Assembly (NCBI GenBank): GCA_033032865.1
Contig: JAWHQI010000258.1
Location: 1,674,001 to 1,738,000 of the forward strand
Length of the DNA: 64,000 nt
Reading direction: 5' to 3'
From: Dactylorhiza incarnata
Taxonomy: Eukaryota; Streptophyta; Magnoliopsida; Asparagales; Orchidaceae
How positions within the stretch are numbered: the first letter of the stretch is position 1; each line of letters starts with the position of its first letter. Positions 23,601-36,290 of this stretch are shown here, one piece after another. The position numbers were made by a program, and so were the translations under genes. Below the pieces are notes generated by a model. That model was not told the origin of the DNA and did not search any database. It saw nothing but the letters and a program-made list of their open reading frames with translations.

Positions 23601-26600
23601 AAGCCATACTTTCTTACTCATTATATTCACTTTATTACCCAGGATGATTATGGGCTAGTGAAACTCTGTCTCTCTGGACAAATGTATGACTCAAGTCCTG
23701 TAGATTTTAGTAGTGATCTGGGAACTAGATTTGTGCTCCACCCATCTGTTCTAGGATTGTCTCGTCCTCCAAGACTGGTGGCTTGGATGGCAAAAGCGTT
23801 TTCATCTAGTTTGGATGCTCTCTTCATTAACAGATTTGAAACTGAGCGTGCTGAGTATTGGCAGACCCTGTATTCCTCTGCGGTAAGGCAGTCTTCTACA
23901 TAAACTGAATTTTTCTTAGCTTTGATGGAGTGTAGTTTTGTCATTTGCCGATCCTATTGTTGGTATTTTATGGTTGCAGAGCATGGGTCCTTTCCTGATC
24001 TGTTGTTCTGAAGATGACGAATTGGCTCCATACAAAATTGTTTGTGGTTTTGCACAACATCTACTGGAGCTCGGAGGCGACGTCAACCTCATGGTGTGGA
24101 GTAGCTCTCCGCATGTTGGTGAGTTTTCAAGTAATTTCCACATATTTTGAGTATGTTAAAGCCCAATTGTAGAAAGCCCATAAGAGAGAGCCTCATTGTT
24201 TATTCTTCCTCTTTTTTAGTCCCACACCTCTTGTAGAGTTTAGTGGTCATCCTCTTTGTGTATATATAAAGGAGATGTAATACTTCTTTTTTAGATTTGA
24301 AATAATATGATATGATATGTAAAATTCTAGCATGAAATTAGAGCAGGATGATTTTTTACTGATCTCGCCAGCTCCGCTCACGTAAATACTCCTGATCTCG
24401 TGTGAATCCCTCGGTATCGTGTGAACACTCCCAATCTTGTACATACTGCTCAAGAACTCACATTCAGAATTGTGGTTCTCGCGCAACTTTTTTTGAACTC
24501 GTGTCCAACATTGTAGTTCTCATGCAACTCCCTGAATGTACTGTGACCTTGTGCAACTTAGCCCAACCGTCGTTGCTTCTTCTCGCATGAAACTCAAGAT
24601 GGGATTCTCATGAGTAGCTCTCTTTAGTTATCACGAAAATAAGAAAGTGCCCCCGCATGATCACTCGGGCACCTGATCTCATCGATTTGCATGTGCTCCA
24701 ACCTTTACGTGAGCTTTAGCATTTTCGGGGCTTCCATCACTCCCTGCACTCTTGCACTTACACGACCTCCAACACTCGCCGAGTTCCAACACTAGCCTAT
24801 TTCATACTCTCCCCAAGTTACAACATTTGCTCGTGTTGAACAATGGGGACACCCGCACTCGCTCCTGCTTCCACTATAGCTGCTCCTGCACCCACACTCG
24901 TTTCCCGTGCCTCTGGAAATCTCTGCATGATGTCCAAGTTAATTGGACCCAACTATACTGATTAGAGTGTCTCATTCTCCCTCTTTGTGCGATCTTAATG
25001 CAAGAGACACCATCTCAATTATGCTCTTGTCGACTCTACATCTCCTACCTATGTAATTTAGGACGCGATTGATGCTCCTATTTGCATGTGGTTAGCCAAC
25101 AATCTTTATGATGCATGGTTGCTTATTATTCGACATGATGAGACTGTAGAGGTTGGTTGAGATCATCTTGTTTCTCTTTACTTCAAAGGAGAAAAAATGT
25201 CTTAAATTTACACTATATGTTAAGATCTCCTTACTAACCGACAATTCTCTTCTGATATTGTCTACAAGGAAGTTTGGTTTCTTGATGCAGGACTTCTACA
25301 ACATCGTCATTTCTTTGCTGATCTTGCACCTAACAGAAGCACTTTAGGAGCTCCTTATTGTATGTTATCTTCTGCGACTTCCCAAATCATACGAGATGAT
25401 ATAGTTGAAATTAATTTTTGATGTATTTTATTTGACTCGATATATATATGTGTATGCCCGGTTAGGGCACTTACTAATTTTCGATCATCCGGTTCTACTT
25501 GGTATCAGAGCCGCAGGAACTCTTCCGCCGCTCGCGTCCTCGTCCTCGCCCGCTCGCGGCCGCTCGCCGCGCGTCCTCGCCGCGCGTCCTCCTCGTCCGC
25601 TCGCGCTCCCGCTCGCGCTCCCGCTCGCCTCGCCCTCGTCCTCCTCGCCCGCTCGCGCTCGCCTCGCCTCGCTCAGCGCGTCCTCGCCCGCTCGCGTTCG
25701 CCTAGCCGCGTGCCAGCCGATCTCCCTGGATGCGTTAGCCGACGTTCTCTCCTGTCGGCTGACGCGTCTTCTCCTGCTCCGCCGTCTCTTTCGGCTTGCC
25801 GTTTTGTCCTCCATGGGGGCTGCCGGAGACGCCCCTCCTCCATCCTCGGGTGCTCTCTTCGTTTTTCAGATTTAGTTTGCACCCGGTGGATGTTCTCTCT
25901 TTCCTCTTGAGATCTTCAGTTTTTTTTTCTCTATGGGAGATCATTCCAGCCCCGATCCGTCCACACATTCTCCCTCGTCTCAATCCGGTGCTCTTCCCGG
26001 ATCTTCGGCCCCTCCGGTTGATGCTTTGCATCGTTTCTCGGGTGATCCTCCTCGGAGTTATGGCCAGTCTTTGAAGATTACTACAGTCGCCTTGGATGAC
26101 ACCAATTACCTGGAATGGTCTAGGGCGGCGCAACATGCGATTCGCAGCCACCAGTTGTATGGTCTTATTGATGGTACTATTGTTGAGCCATCACGTTCCG
26201 ATCCCTCATGGCGCAAATGGGATGCGGACAACTCTTTGGCCGTCTCGTGGCTGCTTCATTCGATGTCCCCTCAGGTATATCGCAGCTATATGCTGTTGGA
26301 CTCCGCATATGATATTTGGACGAGAGCCCGTGATACTTACTCCCAGACAAGCAGTTCGATGCAGGTATATGAGCTCACTCGCCGTGTTCTGGAATTGCGA
26401 CAGGGGATTTAACCGTTGCCGCCTACTACTCTGAGTTTGAGCGCCTTTATCAGGAGTTGGACTTCTTTAGTACCTTTACTGCCGCTTGTACGGTTGATGC
26501 GGTGGCCCTTCAGAAGGATAAAGACCGTTTCCGTGTTCATGTCTTCCTTATGGGCCTTAGCATGGAGTTTGATGCTGTTCGTCTGCACATCCTCCATCGT

Positions 26601-29600
26601 GAGCCCCTTCCCTCCCTTCGGGAGGCATTCAGCATGCTCCTCAGCGACGAGAATCGCCGTCGCACTCTTGGTTCTGCTACCGATCACTCTGCGCTGGCAA
26701 GTATGACTCGTGGTCCTTCTCCTGTTTGTAGTCATTGCGGGAAGACAGGCCATGTCAAAAGCTCTTGTTTTCGTTTGCACCCGCACCTTGCTCCAAGTGG
26801 TCGGGGCTCTAGTACCCGTGGTCGAGGAGGGTACCGTGGTGGTGGTGGTGGTCGCTCTTCTGATGGCCGCTCTCAGTCTTCAGCTCACTCTACTGCTGTT
26901 CTGGATGATACTTCTGGAGGCCTGTCTACTGCTGAGTTAGAGGCCTTCCGTCGCCTGTTGCGCTCTCACACTGACTCTACTCCTGCTTCCTCCCATGCTG
27001 CTGTTGCCACTTCAGGTCTGTCCAGTGCTCATGCCGTGTCTTCCACACCCTCCGAATGGATAATCGACTCAGGTGCGACCGACCACATGACTGGCTCTGC
27101 CTCAGGTTTTTCCTCCTATACTCCCCTCTCTGGTCGTGATAAGGTTATTGCTGCCAATGGCTCCCTCTCTTCCATTGCCGGTAAAGGGACAGTTTCATGT
27201 TCTCCTGACCTATCACTTTCCTCTGTTTTACATGTCCCTTCTTTTCCCAGAAATTTACTCTCTATTAGTCACTTGACTAATTCCTTACACTGTTCTGTGA
27301 CATTCTTTCCTGATGTTTGTGTTTTTCAGGATCTGGCTACGAGGCGGACACTTGGCAGTGGTAGGAATGTCGGCGGCCTGTACTTGCTGAACCAGTCTTC
27401 TCCCAGTGCCCTATCTTCCACCAGATCTCCGACCCTTGACGATCTTCGACGATGGCATCGGCGCCTTGGCCACCCTTCACCTTTATATCTTGCTAAATTG
27501 TTTCCTGTTTTTTCTCATTTACTTCCGTCTTTTTCTTGTGATGCTTGTGAGCAATCTAAACATGTACGGTGTCGTTCTACTCATTTGTCTGTCCCTAGTC
27601 TGTATCCATATGATGTTATTCACTCTGATGTTTGGGGTCCATCCCCTGTTCTCTCTTTATCTGGATTTCGATGGTTTGTAACGTTTATTGATTGCTACTC
27701 TCGCACTACTTGGCTTAATATGCTTAAAAAGAAAAGTGATGTTCTTTCTTGCTTTCAAAATTTTTCATAAGATGGTAGTCCAACAATTCGGAGGCACAAT
27801 ACGTGTGTTACGTAGTGATAATGGTGGGGAATATGACGATCGCGGTGTCTTTGGGGCTTATCTTGCGGACCATGGTATAATTCATCAAACTACATGTGTC
27901 CACACCTCCACTCAAAATGGGGTGGCCGAACGGAAGAATCGGCAGTTGCTGGAGGTGGCCCGGTGCTTACTTCTTTCTATGCACCTCCCTAAATCCTATT
28001 GGGGGGATGCTGTTCTTACCGCCGCGCATCTTATTAACCGCCTTCCGTCCCGTGCTCTCTCGTTTGCTACGCCTCTCTCTCGCCTAGAGCAAAAACACAT
28101 TGTCCACACCTCTCACCTTCACCCTCGTATCTTCGGCTCCGTGTGTTTTGTTCACGTCCATACCCCGCATCGTGATAAACTTGATGCGCGGTCCCTTCGC
28201 TGTGTTTTTGTTGGGTATTCCTCTACCACCAAGGGGTATAGATGTTATCACCCTCCGACACGTCGGTATTATTGTACCGTCGATGTCACCTTTCGTGAGG
28301 GGGAGTCGTACTTTGGTCCTCGTCAGGGGGAGATGATTTGTACAGATGCCGAGATGACCGACTCCCCGCTTCCGATTTGTGCTCCTCCACCTTCTGTTCC
28401 TACTCCTCCACCTGATCCTACTCCGCCACTTGCTCCTGTTCCTTCTACCTCCGCTCCTCCGATCATATATACATACTCCCGTCGTCCCACGACTGTTGAG
28501 CATGTGCAGGCTGAAGATGTCCCGCCAGTACCGGTGAATGCCTCCAACCCAGATTCTGATGACGATCTCCATATTCCTCTTGCTCGCCTTATAGGTAAGA
28601 AGGGTAGCACTAAACATCCCATTGCCAACTACATTCGTTATGATCACCTTTCTCAGGCACATCAAGCCTTTGTTTCTTCCCTCTCATCTATTGTTATTCC
28701 TAAGACATGGCAGGAGGCTGCTCAGATACCTGAATGGAAAGCGGCAATGGAGGAGGAATTGCGTGCCCTGGACAAGAATAAAACATGGCAGCTGGTGAGC
28801 CTTCCTCCAGGGAAGCGAACGGTCGGATCCCGTTGGGTGTTCACAGTTAAACAAAACCAAGATGGTGTTGTGGAGCGGTATAAAGCTCGTTTGGTGGCTC
28901 AGGGATATACCCAGGCCCAGGGCATTGACTACCAGGAGACCTTTGCTCCTGTTGCTAAGATGAATTCGATCCGTGTCCTTTTTTCTATTGCTGCAAGTCG
29001 TAGATGGGAACTACTTCAGCTAGATGTCAAGAATGCCTTTTTGAATGGTGATCTGGAGGAGGAGGTATACATGGATACTCCACCGGGCTCTGTTATCAAA
29101 GGGTCCAAGGGGAAGGTGTGCCGAGTTCTAAAATCTCTGTACGGCTTGAAACAGTCTCCGAGAGCGTGGTTTGGGCGTTTTTACAAGTTCATGCTTCAAC
29201 TTGGGTACACTCAAAGTCATGCTGATCACGCGCTCTTTATTAAGAGAAAAGATGCCCTGGTCTCTATTCTGATTGTGTATGTGGACGACATCATCATTAC
29301 CGGGGATCACATGGAGGAGATCACTTACTTGAAGGAACAACTGGGCAAGGAATTTGAAGTTAAAGACCTGGGAAAGCTGAAATATTTCTTGGGAATTGAA
29401 GTGGCTAGGTCTCAACAAGGGATCTTCATCTCCCAAAGGAAGTATACTCTAGATCTTCTTAAAGAGACTGGGATGCTTGGGTGCGCACCCGTGGACACCC
29501 CCATTGAGGCTAATCACAAAATTGATGCAGATACTAGTGGAGAAAAGGTAGATGTCTCAAAATACCAACGTTTGGTTGGACGACTCATATACCTGTCCCA

Positions 29601-32600
29601 TACTCGCCCTGACATTACGTATGCTATGGGGGTCCTCAATAGGTATATGCATTCTCCTTCCATTCGTCATCAGCAGGCGGCCTTTAGAGTGCTACGGTAT
29701 CTCAAAAAGGCACCCGACCGTGGGATCCTTTTCAGGAACGGCAAATCTTTAGAAGTTGAAGTGTTTACTGATGCTGATTGGGCTGGTAGCCAAGATGACA
29801 GAAAATCAACTACTGGGTATTGCACTTTTGTGGGTGGCAACCTCGTTTCGTGGAGGAGCAAGAAGCAAAATGTGGTAGCTCGATCAAGTGCAGAGGCAGA
29901 GTATAGGGCAATGACACAAGGTGTTTGTGAAGGATTGTGGTTGAGGACTCTCCTTCGGGACATTGGCTTTCAGGGGAACAATCCTATCATGATCTACTGC
30001 GACAACAAATCCGCCATCAGTATTGCGCACAATCCAGTGCAACATGATAGAACTAAACATGTGGAAGTTGATAGACATTTCATCAAGGATCATCTAGACA
30101 AAGGGAATATCTGCACACCTTTTGTGAACTCATCCGATCAGCTTGCGGACGTCTTCACCAAGGGTTTATATAGCGACAACTTCAAGGACAACACAAACAA
30201 GTTGGGAATGATCAATATATATTCCCAACTTGAGGGGGAGAGTTGAAATTAATTTTTGATGTATTTTATTTGTCTCGATATATATATGTGTATGCCCGGT
30301 TAGGGCACTTACTAATTTTCGATCATCCGGTTCTACTGATATGTCAACGGATTTTGGGAGAACCTCGCATTCCCATATTGGATGTCACTGCCGCACTTCT
30401 ATTGTGACACATCTTCTGACTAGACCCTAGATAGTGCCAACAAAACCTTTCGAGAATTATGCTCATGTTGTTGGCCGTGGAGCATAATATTGACGTGGAG
30501 GTCGCAGTGACGGACATGTGAGCGTCCTCCCATCTGCTCTCACTATAGCAAACTTGATCATCCTGTCGAGCGTTATTTTGTGAAGCATCTCATTTCAGTG
30601 TTGTTGAGTATGAGACTTTTTCCCATACCACCTCCACTAAGTCATCAGATTCGTGCAGATGGTTCTCCTATGCGGATATTGAGGCTCTTATTAATGCATC
30701 CAAGATCTCTGCCTCAGTTTCCACTTCTTCAGGTAGTGCGGGTGTTGCTGCTCATGGTAAGTGACTCATTGAATATGGTGCCAACAATCATATGACTGGG
30801 AACTCTCATGCCTTTACTCGCCTCGAGAAACATACTAGATTACCACCAGTGACTGTGGCTAATGGTTTTCTTGTTCCTGCTTGTGAAACTGGAGTTGTTA
30901 CGACAACCTTCCTTCTGAAATTGGAGAATATTTTGTCCCCAATTTTTCTTGCAATTTATTATCTATCTTTGATCTTACGAAATATTTACAATGTTGTGTC
31001 TCCCTTTTTCCAACTAATTGTTATTTTTAGAACCTTCAATCGAAGAAGATGATTGCTAATGACACTGACTTGGTGGGCTCTACTATTCGGATGATCTTCC
31101 CACTTTCTCAGCATCTGCCAAAAAGCCTTTATATTTCAATGACATCAACGTCTTGGTCATCCTCTTCGTCTTCTTCATCAACTTTTGCCATCTTTTGTCT
31201 GAATCTAGTCAATATCGCAAGTATCACCATACTAGTTTTCCTGCTAAACTATGTAAAGTTATGCATGTCCTTTCGACCTTGTTCATTTAGATGTATGAGA
31301 TTGGAGTTCTTCTAATTCTGTTGGTGGAGAAAGTATGTAGTTATTTTTATCGATGTTTTCTTCAGATGTACTTAACTTTTATCTGTTAAAAGAGCGATCT
31401 GAATTAATCACGTTTTTTTATAAATTCTATAATAAAAGTCACACTCAATTTAGTATTGCTTTAAAATTTCTTTGTATGGATAATGTCAAAGAATACATGA
31501 GCCAACAATTTTTCTTTTTTTGTTAACGTGAAATCATTCATCAGACCAATTGTATGCGCACATCACAACAAAACGAGGTAGTATAAAGGAAAAATTGCCA
31601 TCTCCTCTATGTTATTTGAACATTACCGTGTCAGATGAATGTTCCCAGATCCTATTGGGGTCATATTGCTCTCATTTCTTGTTTCTCGTTAATCATGTCA
31701 TCTTCTACTCTTCGGGGTAATGAAATTTACACTCAATTTGGCATTGCTCTAAAAATTCTACGTACAGATATTGTCAAAGAACACATGAGACAACAAATTT
31801 TTTTTGGTCGTTCACGTGATATCATTAATCAGACCATTTGTGCGTGTACATCACAACCAAACGAGGTGATATAGAGGAAAAATTGTCATCTCCTCGATGT
31901 TGTCTGAACATTACCGTGTCAGATGAATGTTCCCAGATCCTACTGGAGCCATGTGGTTCTCATTTTTTGTTTTTTCATTAATCATGTCATCTTTTACTCT
32001 TTATGGTAAGAAACCATTTTTTATTCTTCATCCAGATGGTACCAGTTTTCCCTTCACTTGTGTTTTTAGACGTACTCCCTTTGTTCACACACCAGTATCT
32101 GGTCGTGACAAGCTATCTAACCGCCCCACCAAATGTATTTTCGTAGGATATTCTACTCCCTATTTCTCCAAGGAAGGCAACCACCTTACTTTCGAAATCT
32201 CTCATCCTATATCTCCCACTTCTCCCCCTTTTGACTCTGGGCCATCTCTTCCTATCACTTATGATCCTCCACATGATGCCACATCCTAGACCACTTCCTG
32301 AACATATTCCTTATCCTCCAGTCATACATTTTCCTCATCATTATGAAAGACGTCCTACTCTTCCAACTCATATACCTCCTTCAATTCCTGCTACCCTCAC
32401 GATAGCTCCCAAGCCAGCTCTCCTTTTTGAAGGTTCAATGACATCAAAGGACTCAGACCAGGATGTTTTTATTGCTTGAATATCTAGCAGCTGCAAGTTG
32501 TGTCGATGGAGGAGAAGCAATTGAAGAAGCGATGAAGAAGGATGAACTGATGGTAGTAGCCAAGGCCGCTGCCTTCCTGTCGAAGCAAACCAACTACAAA

Positions 32601-35600
32601 GACGAGGTTGAGCGCCGCCCTGGAAGGATGATCAATGGCGACGAGAGAGAGAGAAAAGGAAAAAAATCCACGACATGCGGGAGGGGGAAAGAACGAGAAG
32701 CGCCGGGCATGGGAGTTGTTTCACTTAATTTACCCTTGAACGCGCGTCTGAGACACTGAACTTGGGATATGGCTCGGCTTTTTCAAAAGAATTAAAAACG
32801 TACTTTATAAAAAGCTCTATTCTCAAAGCGGTCCAAACAAATGGTCTCAAAACGGCGTTTGTGATTCGAATGATGTTTTTCATCAGCATAAGCTTCCCCA
32901 AACAGAGCCTATGTAAGCGAACAAGGCAACAAATATTTAGAGCCATAAGATCCTTTCCCTTTTTATGCCAGAAAAGCTTGCTTCGTACCCTTGAATCTTC
33001 TTGGAAATTCTTTTTCAAACCCTTTTTAATCTTAAATTCATAATCCTCACGATAACCTAAGCTAGTTTTGTACATGGATGGAGAAGAGAGTATAGCTTTC
33101 TTACCTTTTGTCACGACCCGTCTCGACAAAAGTCAGAGGGCGCTTCGGGGCGGGCCGTGATGCCACCGACATGGGCAAAAAGGAATCCATGTCTGCTAAG
33201 GCGGAGACAGAAATACTACAAATAACTTTAAAATAGTTACTTTTAAGTAAAACAATTGGATTTGTTGCGGAAGCTTTAAAATATGATAACTTGAAACAGG
33301 TGCACATGCATTTTAGTAAAAGCTCATGATACAAGTTCTGGAATAGAAATTTATGCAGTGAACATCGGAAATGAATGAGCATGCAAAACATGTCAAATTC
33401 TAATATATATAATATTTAGCATAGCAGTTGTCCATGAAACAAGAGAAAATGACTGATCGTAATTATTACATAACATAATTATCCGACAGTAAAAGAAATG
33501 AAACACAAACACAAAACCTGAAACTTGGCGCAGATCGGCTCAGGAAGTAGGCGGCGCAGACACGAACGCTAAGGCAAATTCCCAAAAAAGAAGGAAAAAC
33601 CTCAGAACATTGAAAATAAACAGGAACAAAATAAAATAAAAAGCGAGCAGGGGAAACAGAATATTTCTGTACCGATTTTCATGAAGCAAAGCTAACAAAA
33701 CAGACAAACAAGTGAGACAAACAGAAATATCTATAATTATTAAACTAGTCCGAAGTAAAGCATATAAAGATGATTCATGTAATGACATAAGTTGTAACAA
33801 GTGAAAGTGTAGGTGTTTTTGTTTGACGCGCAAGATTCATGATTCAGGTAGATTCAAGTACAGATTCAGGAGATTCAGAAATTTAAGCTCGCTATGACCG
33901 GTCCTTTGTTCCCATTAGGGATTCAAGAGGGAACCCAAGTCAAGAAGTTGCGTCAATTAAAACCCTACCGTTCAATTGTTTACTCGTGTTATTAATGAAA
34001 TAGTTCAAGATTGAATGATTCTAGCATATCAAGACATGTAACCAAATACTGATTCAGATAAACTAGAGCAGATTTACAAACGTGCACAAAGGTGCATGAC
34101 ATTAGATAATTTAAAAGATTCATAGATTTGTGATTCTAATTGAAACAGACTCACGTTGAAGAAAAACATCAAATCAAGAAATAAACGTTGACTTTATCCA
34201 AGTGTTTCAACCAAACAGACATAAGGAACAAGATTCGATGACTCAGAGAACTCGATAAAGAGTTTTGAAACTTGCGGGTTCAAGTATTCACGAATAATAA
34301 GATTACTATAGATCATTATCTAGGATACCAAGTATTCATTTAGATTTAAGTCATTCCAAAACACGAATATCTTCTAAGTAAACATGTGTACGACCCAAAC
34401 ATTTCATATCAAACACAATTCATCTATTTGCTAGCAAGAAATCTTAACCTTTGTCAATATACCAATTAATGTTCATGCTCAAAAGAACAACTAATCCTCC
34501 AATTAAAATTATCATTTCACATTTCAAATTCGTGTTATCCCAAACGCGTGAAACCTCAAACTACTATCAAGACAAAACAAGCAATCAAAAACTAAACTTA
34601 TTTAATGAAACATGTATTCAAATGTGAAACATAAAATCATAAGAACAGGCCAGGCTAAATAAAATTCAATGTTTGCAAGAAAGAGGGATCTCTACTTGCC
34701 TTAAAGAACGCTGAAACTGACGACGGCGGCGGCTAGGCGGCGCAAGCAAAATTCAAAAATCATATTTCGAACCTGTTTAAGAACAATGAAATTGACATTG
34801 GACAACTCACTACGCAAACACAAGCATTTCTACGACGCGGAAATTAAACAACGAGAGTTTAGCGGATTTTACCTCCTCAAATGTGAGGGGAGAAGAAATA
34901 CCACGAAGGATCGGGAACTTGGCGGCGCTTGGGTGACATTTTTTTGTCATCCCTTTTATGATAAATAGAAATTGTGGGTTTAAATTTGTTGGAAAAATAT
35001 GATCTTTTGGAATTAGTGTTTTAATGGCATTATAGTGCCACTGTAATTTTATCAGAATTTTTGGAAGTCAAAATCTAATACTTGTTGTGCAAATTCACAT
35101 TTGCTTCTATTATTGTTAAATAGAAATCATGATCATAGAACCTCGGGAAAATTGTGAAACTTTGAGAATCATAATATTTTGTCACCTATCATCTCTGGAA
35201 AATTATTTAGCAATATTGAAATTATTGGCATGATTGTTCCTTTGCATTTTCAATGGTGACAACTGATTTATGAATTTTTATGGAGGTCAAAATTGTATGA
35301 GATCTGCTTAAATTCTGGTCAACTCTTATTTTACCCAGTAAGAACCTATGATAAAAATTAGAACTCATTTGGAAGTGTTTTGACCAAGATTTCAACTTAG
35401 GAATCAAATTAGTTATATATCGTGGTCTGCGAATAGTGAAAACTTGATATTGATGATTAAATCAGCAAAACCACATAGAGAATCAGTGAGAATTGGATTA
35501 TAACAGTACACAAGTAGGAAACCCTAAATCGGAGAGGACTTCAAGAGATCCCGCCAATTGGAGCGACGAACGGCACCGGGGGCACGAATACCTAAGGATT

Positions 35601-36257
35601 TGGCGATTATGAAGTGCACTAAAAATCTGAAATGCAAAATGGGGCACGAATAAATCATTAGGGTTTATGAAAATTCTGAAATCAAGGGTGGAGGAAGGTT
35701 CTTACCCAAGGAAGACAAGATCGGGCTCCGATCTCAAGGAGTCGAATCCGAGTCCAGAATCCGAGAGGAGGAGGGTTCGAGCAAAACCCTAGGCGGAAAC
35801 GGAGAAGAAGAGGGCTGTCGGCCTTTAGAGGAGGGATGCTGCTGGCGGTTGGAGGGCTGCTGCCCACGAGAAGGAGGAGAGGCCTTGCTGCTAGAGGGGG
35901 GAGAGATGCTGCCCTAGCTGAGGAAGAGGAGGATGCCTGCCCTTGGAGGAGGAAGGGCTGCTGGAGGGGCCACAATCGGCTAGGGGAGAAGGAGAAGAAG
36001 GAGACGACGTCGTCCATGGCATGAGAAAGAGGCGCATGCGAGCAGGGAGGCGGAAGAGGCCACGACAGGAGGAGACGTCGGCGAGCAGGGAGACGGAAGG
36101 AGTGGCAGAAAACGGGAGCGGGAGGCGCGCGGGAGACGGGGCTGCGGGAGCCCTAGCCGAGCGGGAGACAGAATCAAATGGGGGGGGGGGGGCTTGCGGG
36201 TTATTAAATCAAGGGGATGGGGTGCGGTTAACCAAAAAAATAGGAAATGAAATAATA

Positions 36258-36290
<33 letters not shown>

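Larger units (their letters stand above)
25403..30337 (+). mobile_element. Copia-2: young, nearly intact Copia with 97-bp AGT...ACT LTRs
   Basis: The LTRs are 25403-25499 and 30241-30337, 97 bp each with one difference. The target duplication GATAT is perfect (25398-25402 and 30338-30342), which forces the LTR ends to be AGTTGAAA...TTCTACT, not TG...CA. The primer-binding site TGGTATCAGAGCC starts at 25500 and a purine tract (TGAGGGGGAG) precedes the 3' LTR. Length is 4,935 bp. Only two frameshifts were found (near 26405 in gag and 27765 in integrase), and no in-frame stop. The low LTR divergence and intact RT, RNase H and integrase motifs point to a recent insertion. It lies inside the gag part of Copia-3. 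Confidence 0.93.
24154..32475 (+). mobile_element. Copia-3: degraded Ty1/Copia element containing Copia-2
   Basis: The 5' LTR is 24154-24332 (TGTTAAAGCCC...TAGCA, with a TATATATAAAGG box near 24262). A decayed primer-binding site (TGAAATTAGAGCAGG) begins at 24333. Gag-like sequence runs to 25402 and resumes at 30343. Around 30540-30580 a zinc knuckle has lost cysteines to tyrosine codons. A protease remnant (YGANNHMTG) lies near 30775, integrase from about 31200 (HLDVWD) to 32200 (GRDKLSNRPTKCIFVGYS). A Pro-rich linker leads to 32475, where the element stops; reverse transcriptase, RNase H and 3' LTR are absent. Many stops and frameshifts mark it as older than the Copia-2 in it. Confidence 0.75.

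Noticed and set aside
25405..26151. Arg/Ser/Ala-rich open frames on both strands
   Set aside because: Product of the CTCGC low-complexity leader of Copia-2, with no domain.
32790..32906. Possible third MITE (end CCCCAAACAGAGCC)
   Set aside because: No matching inverted end or TAA duplication could be found on the left side.
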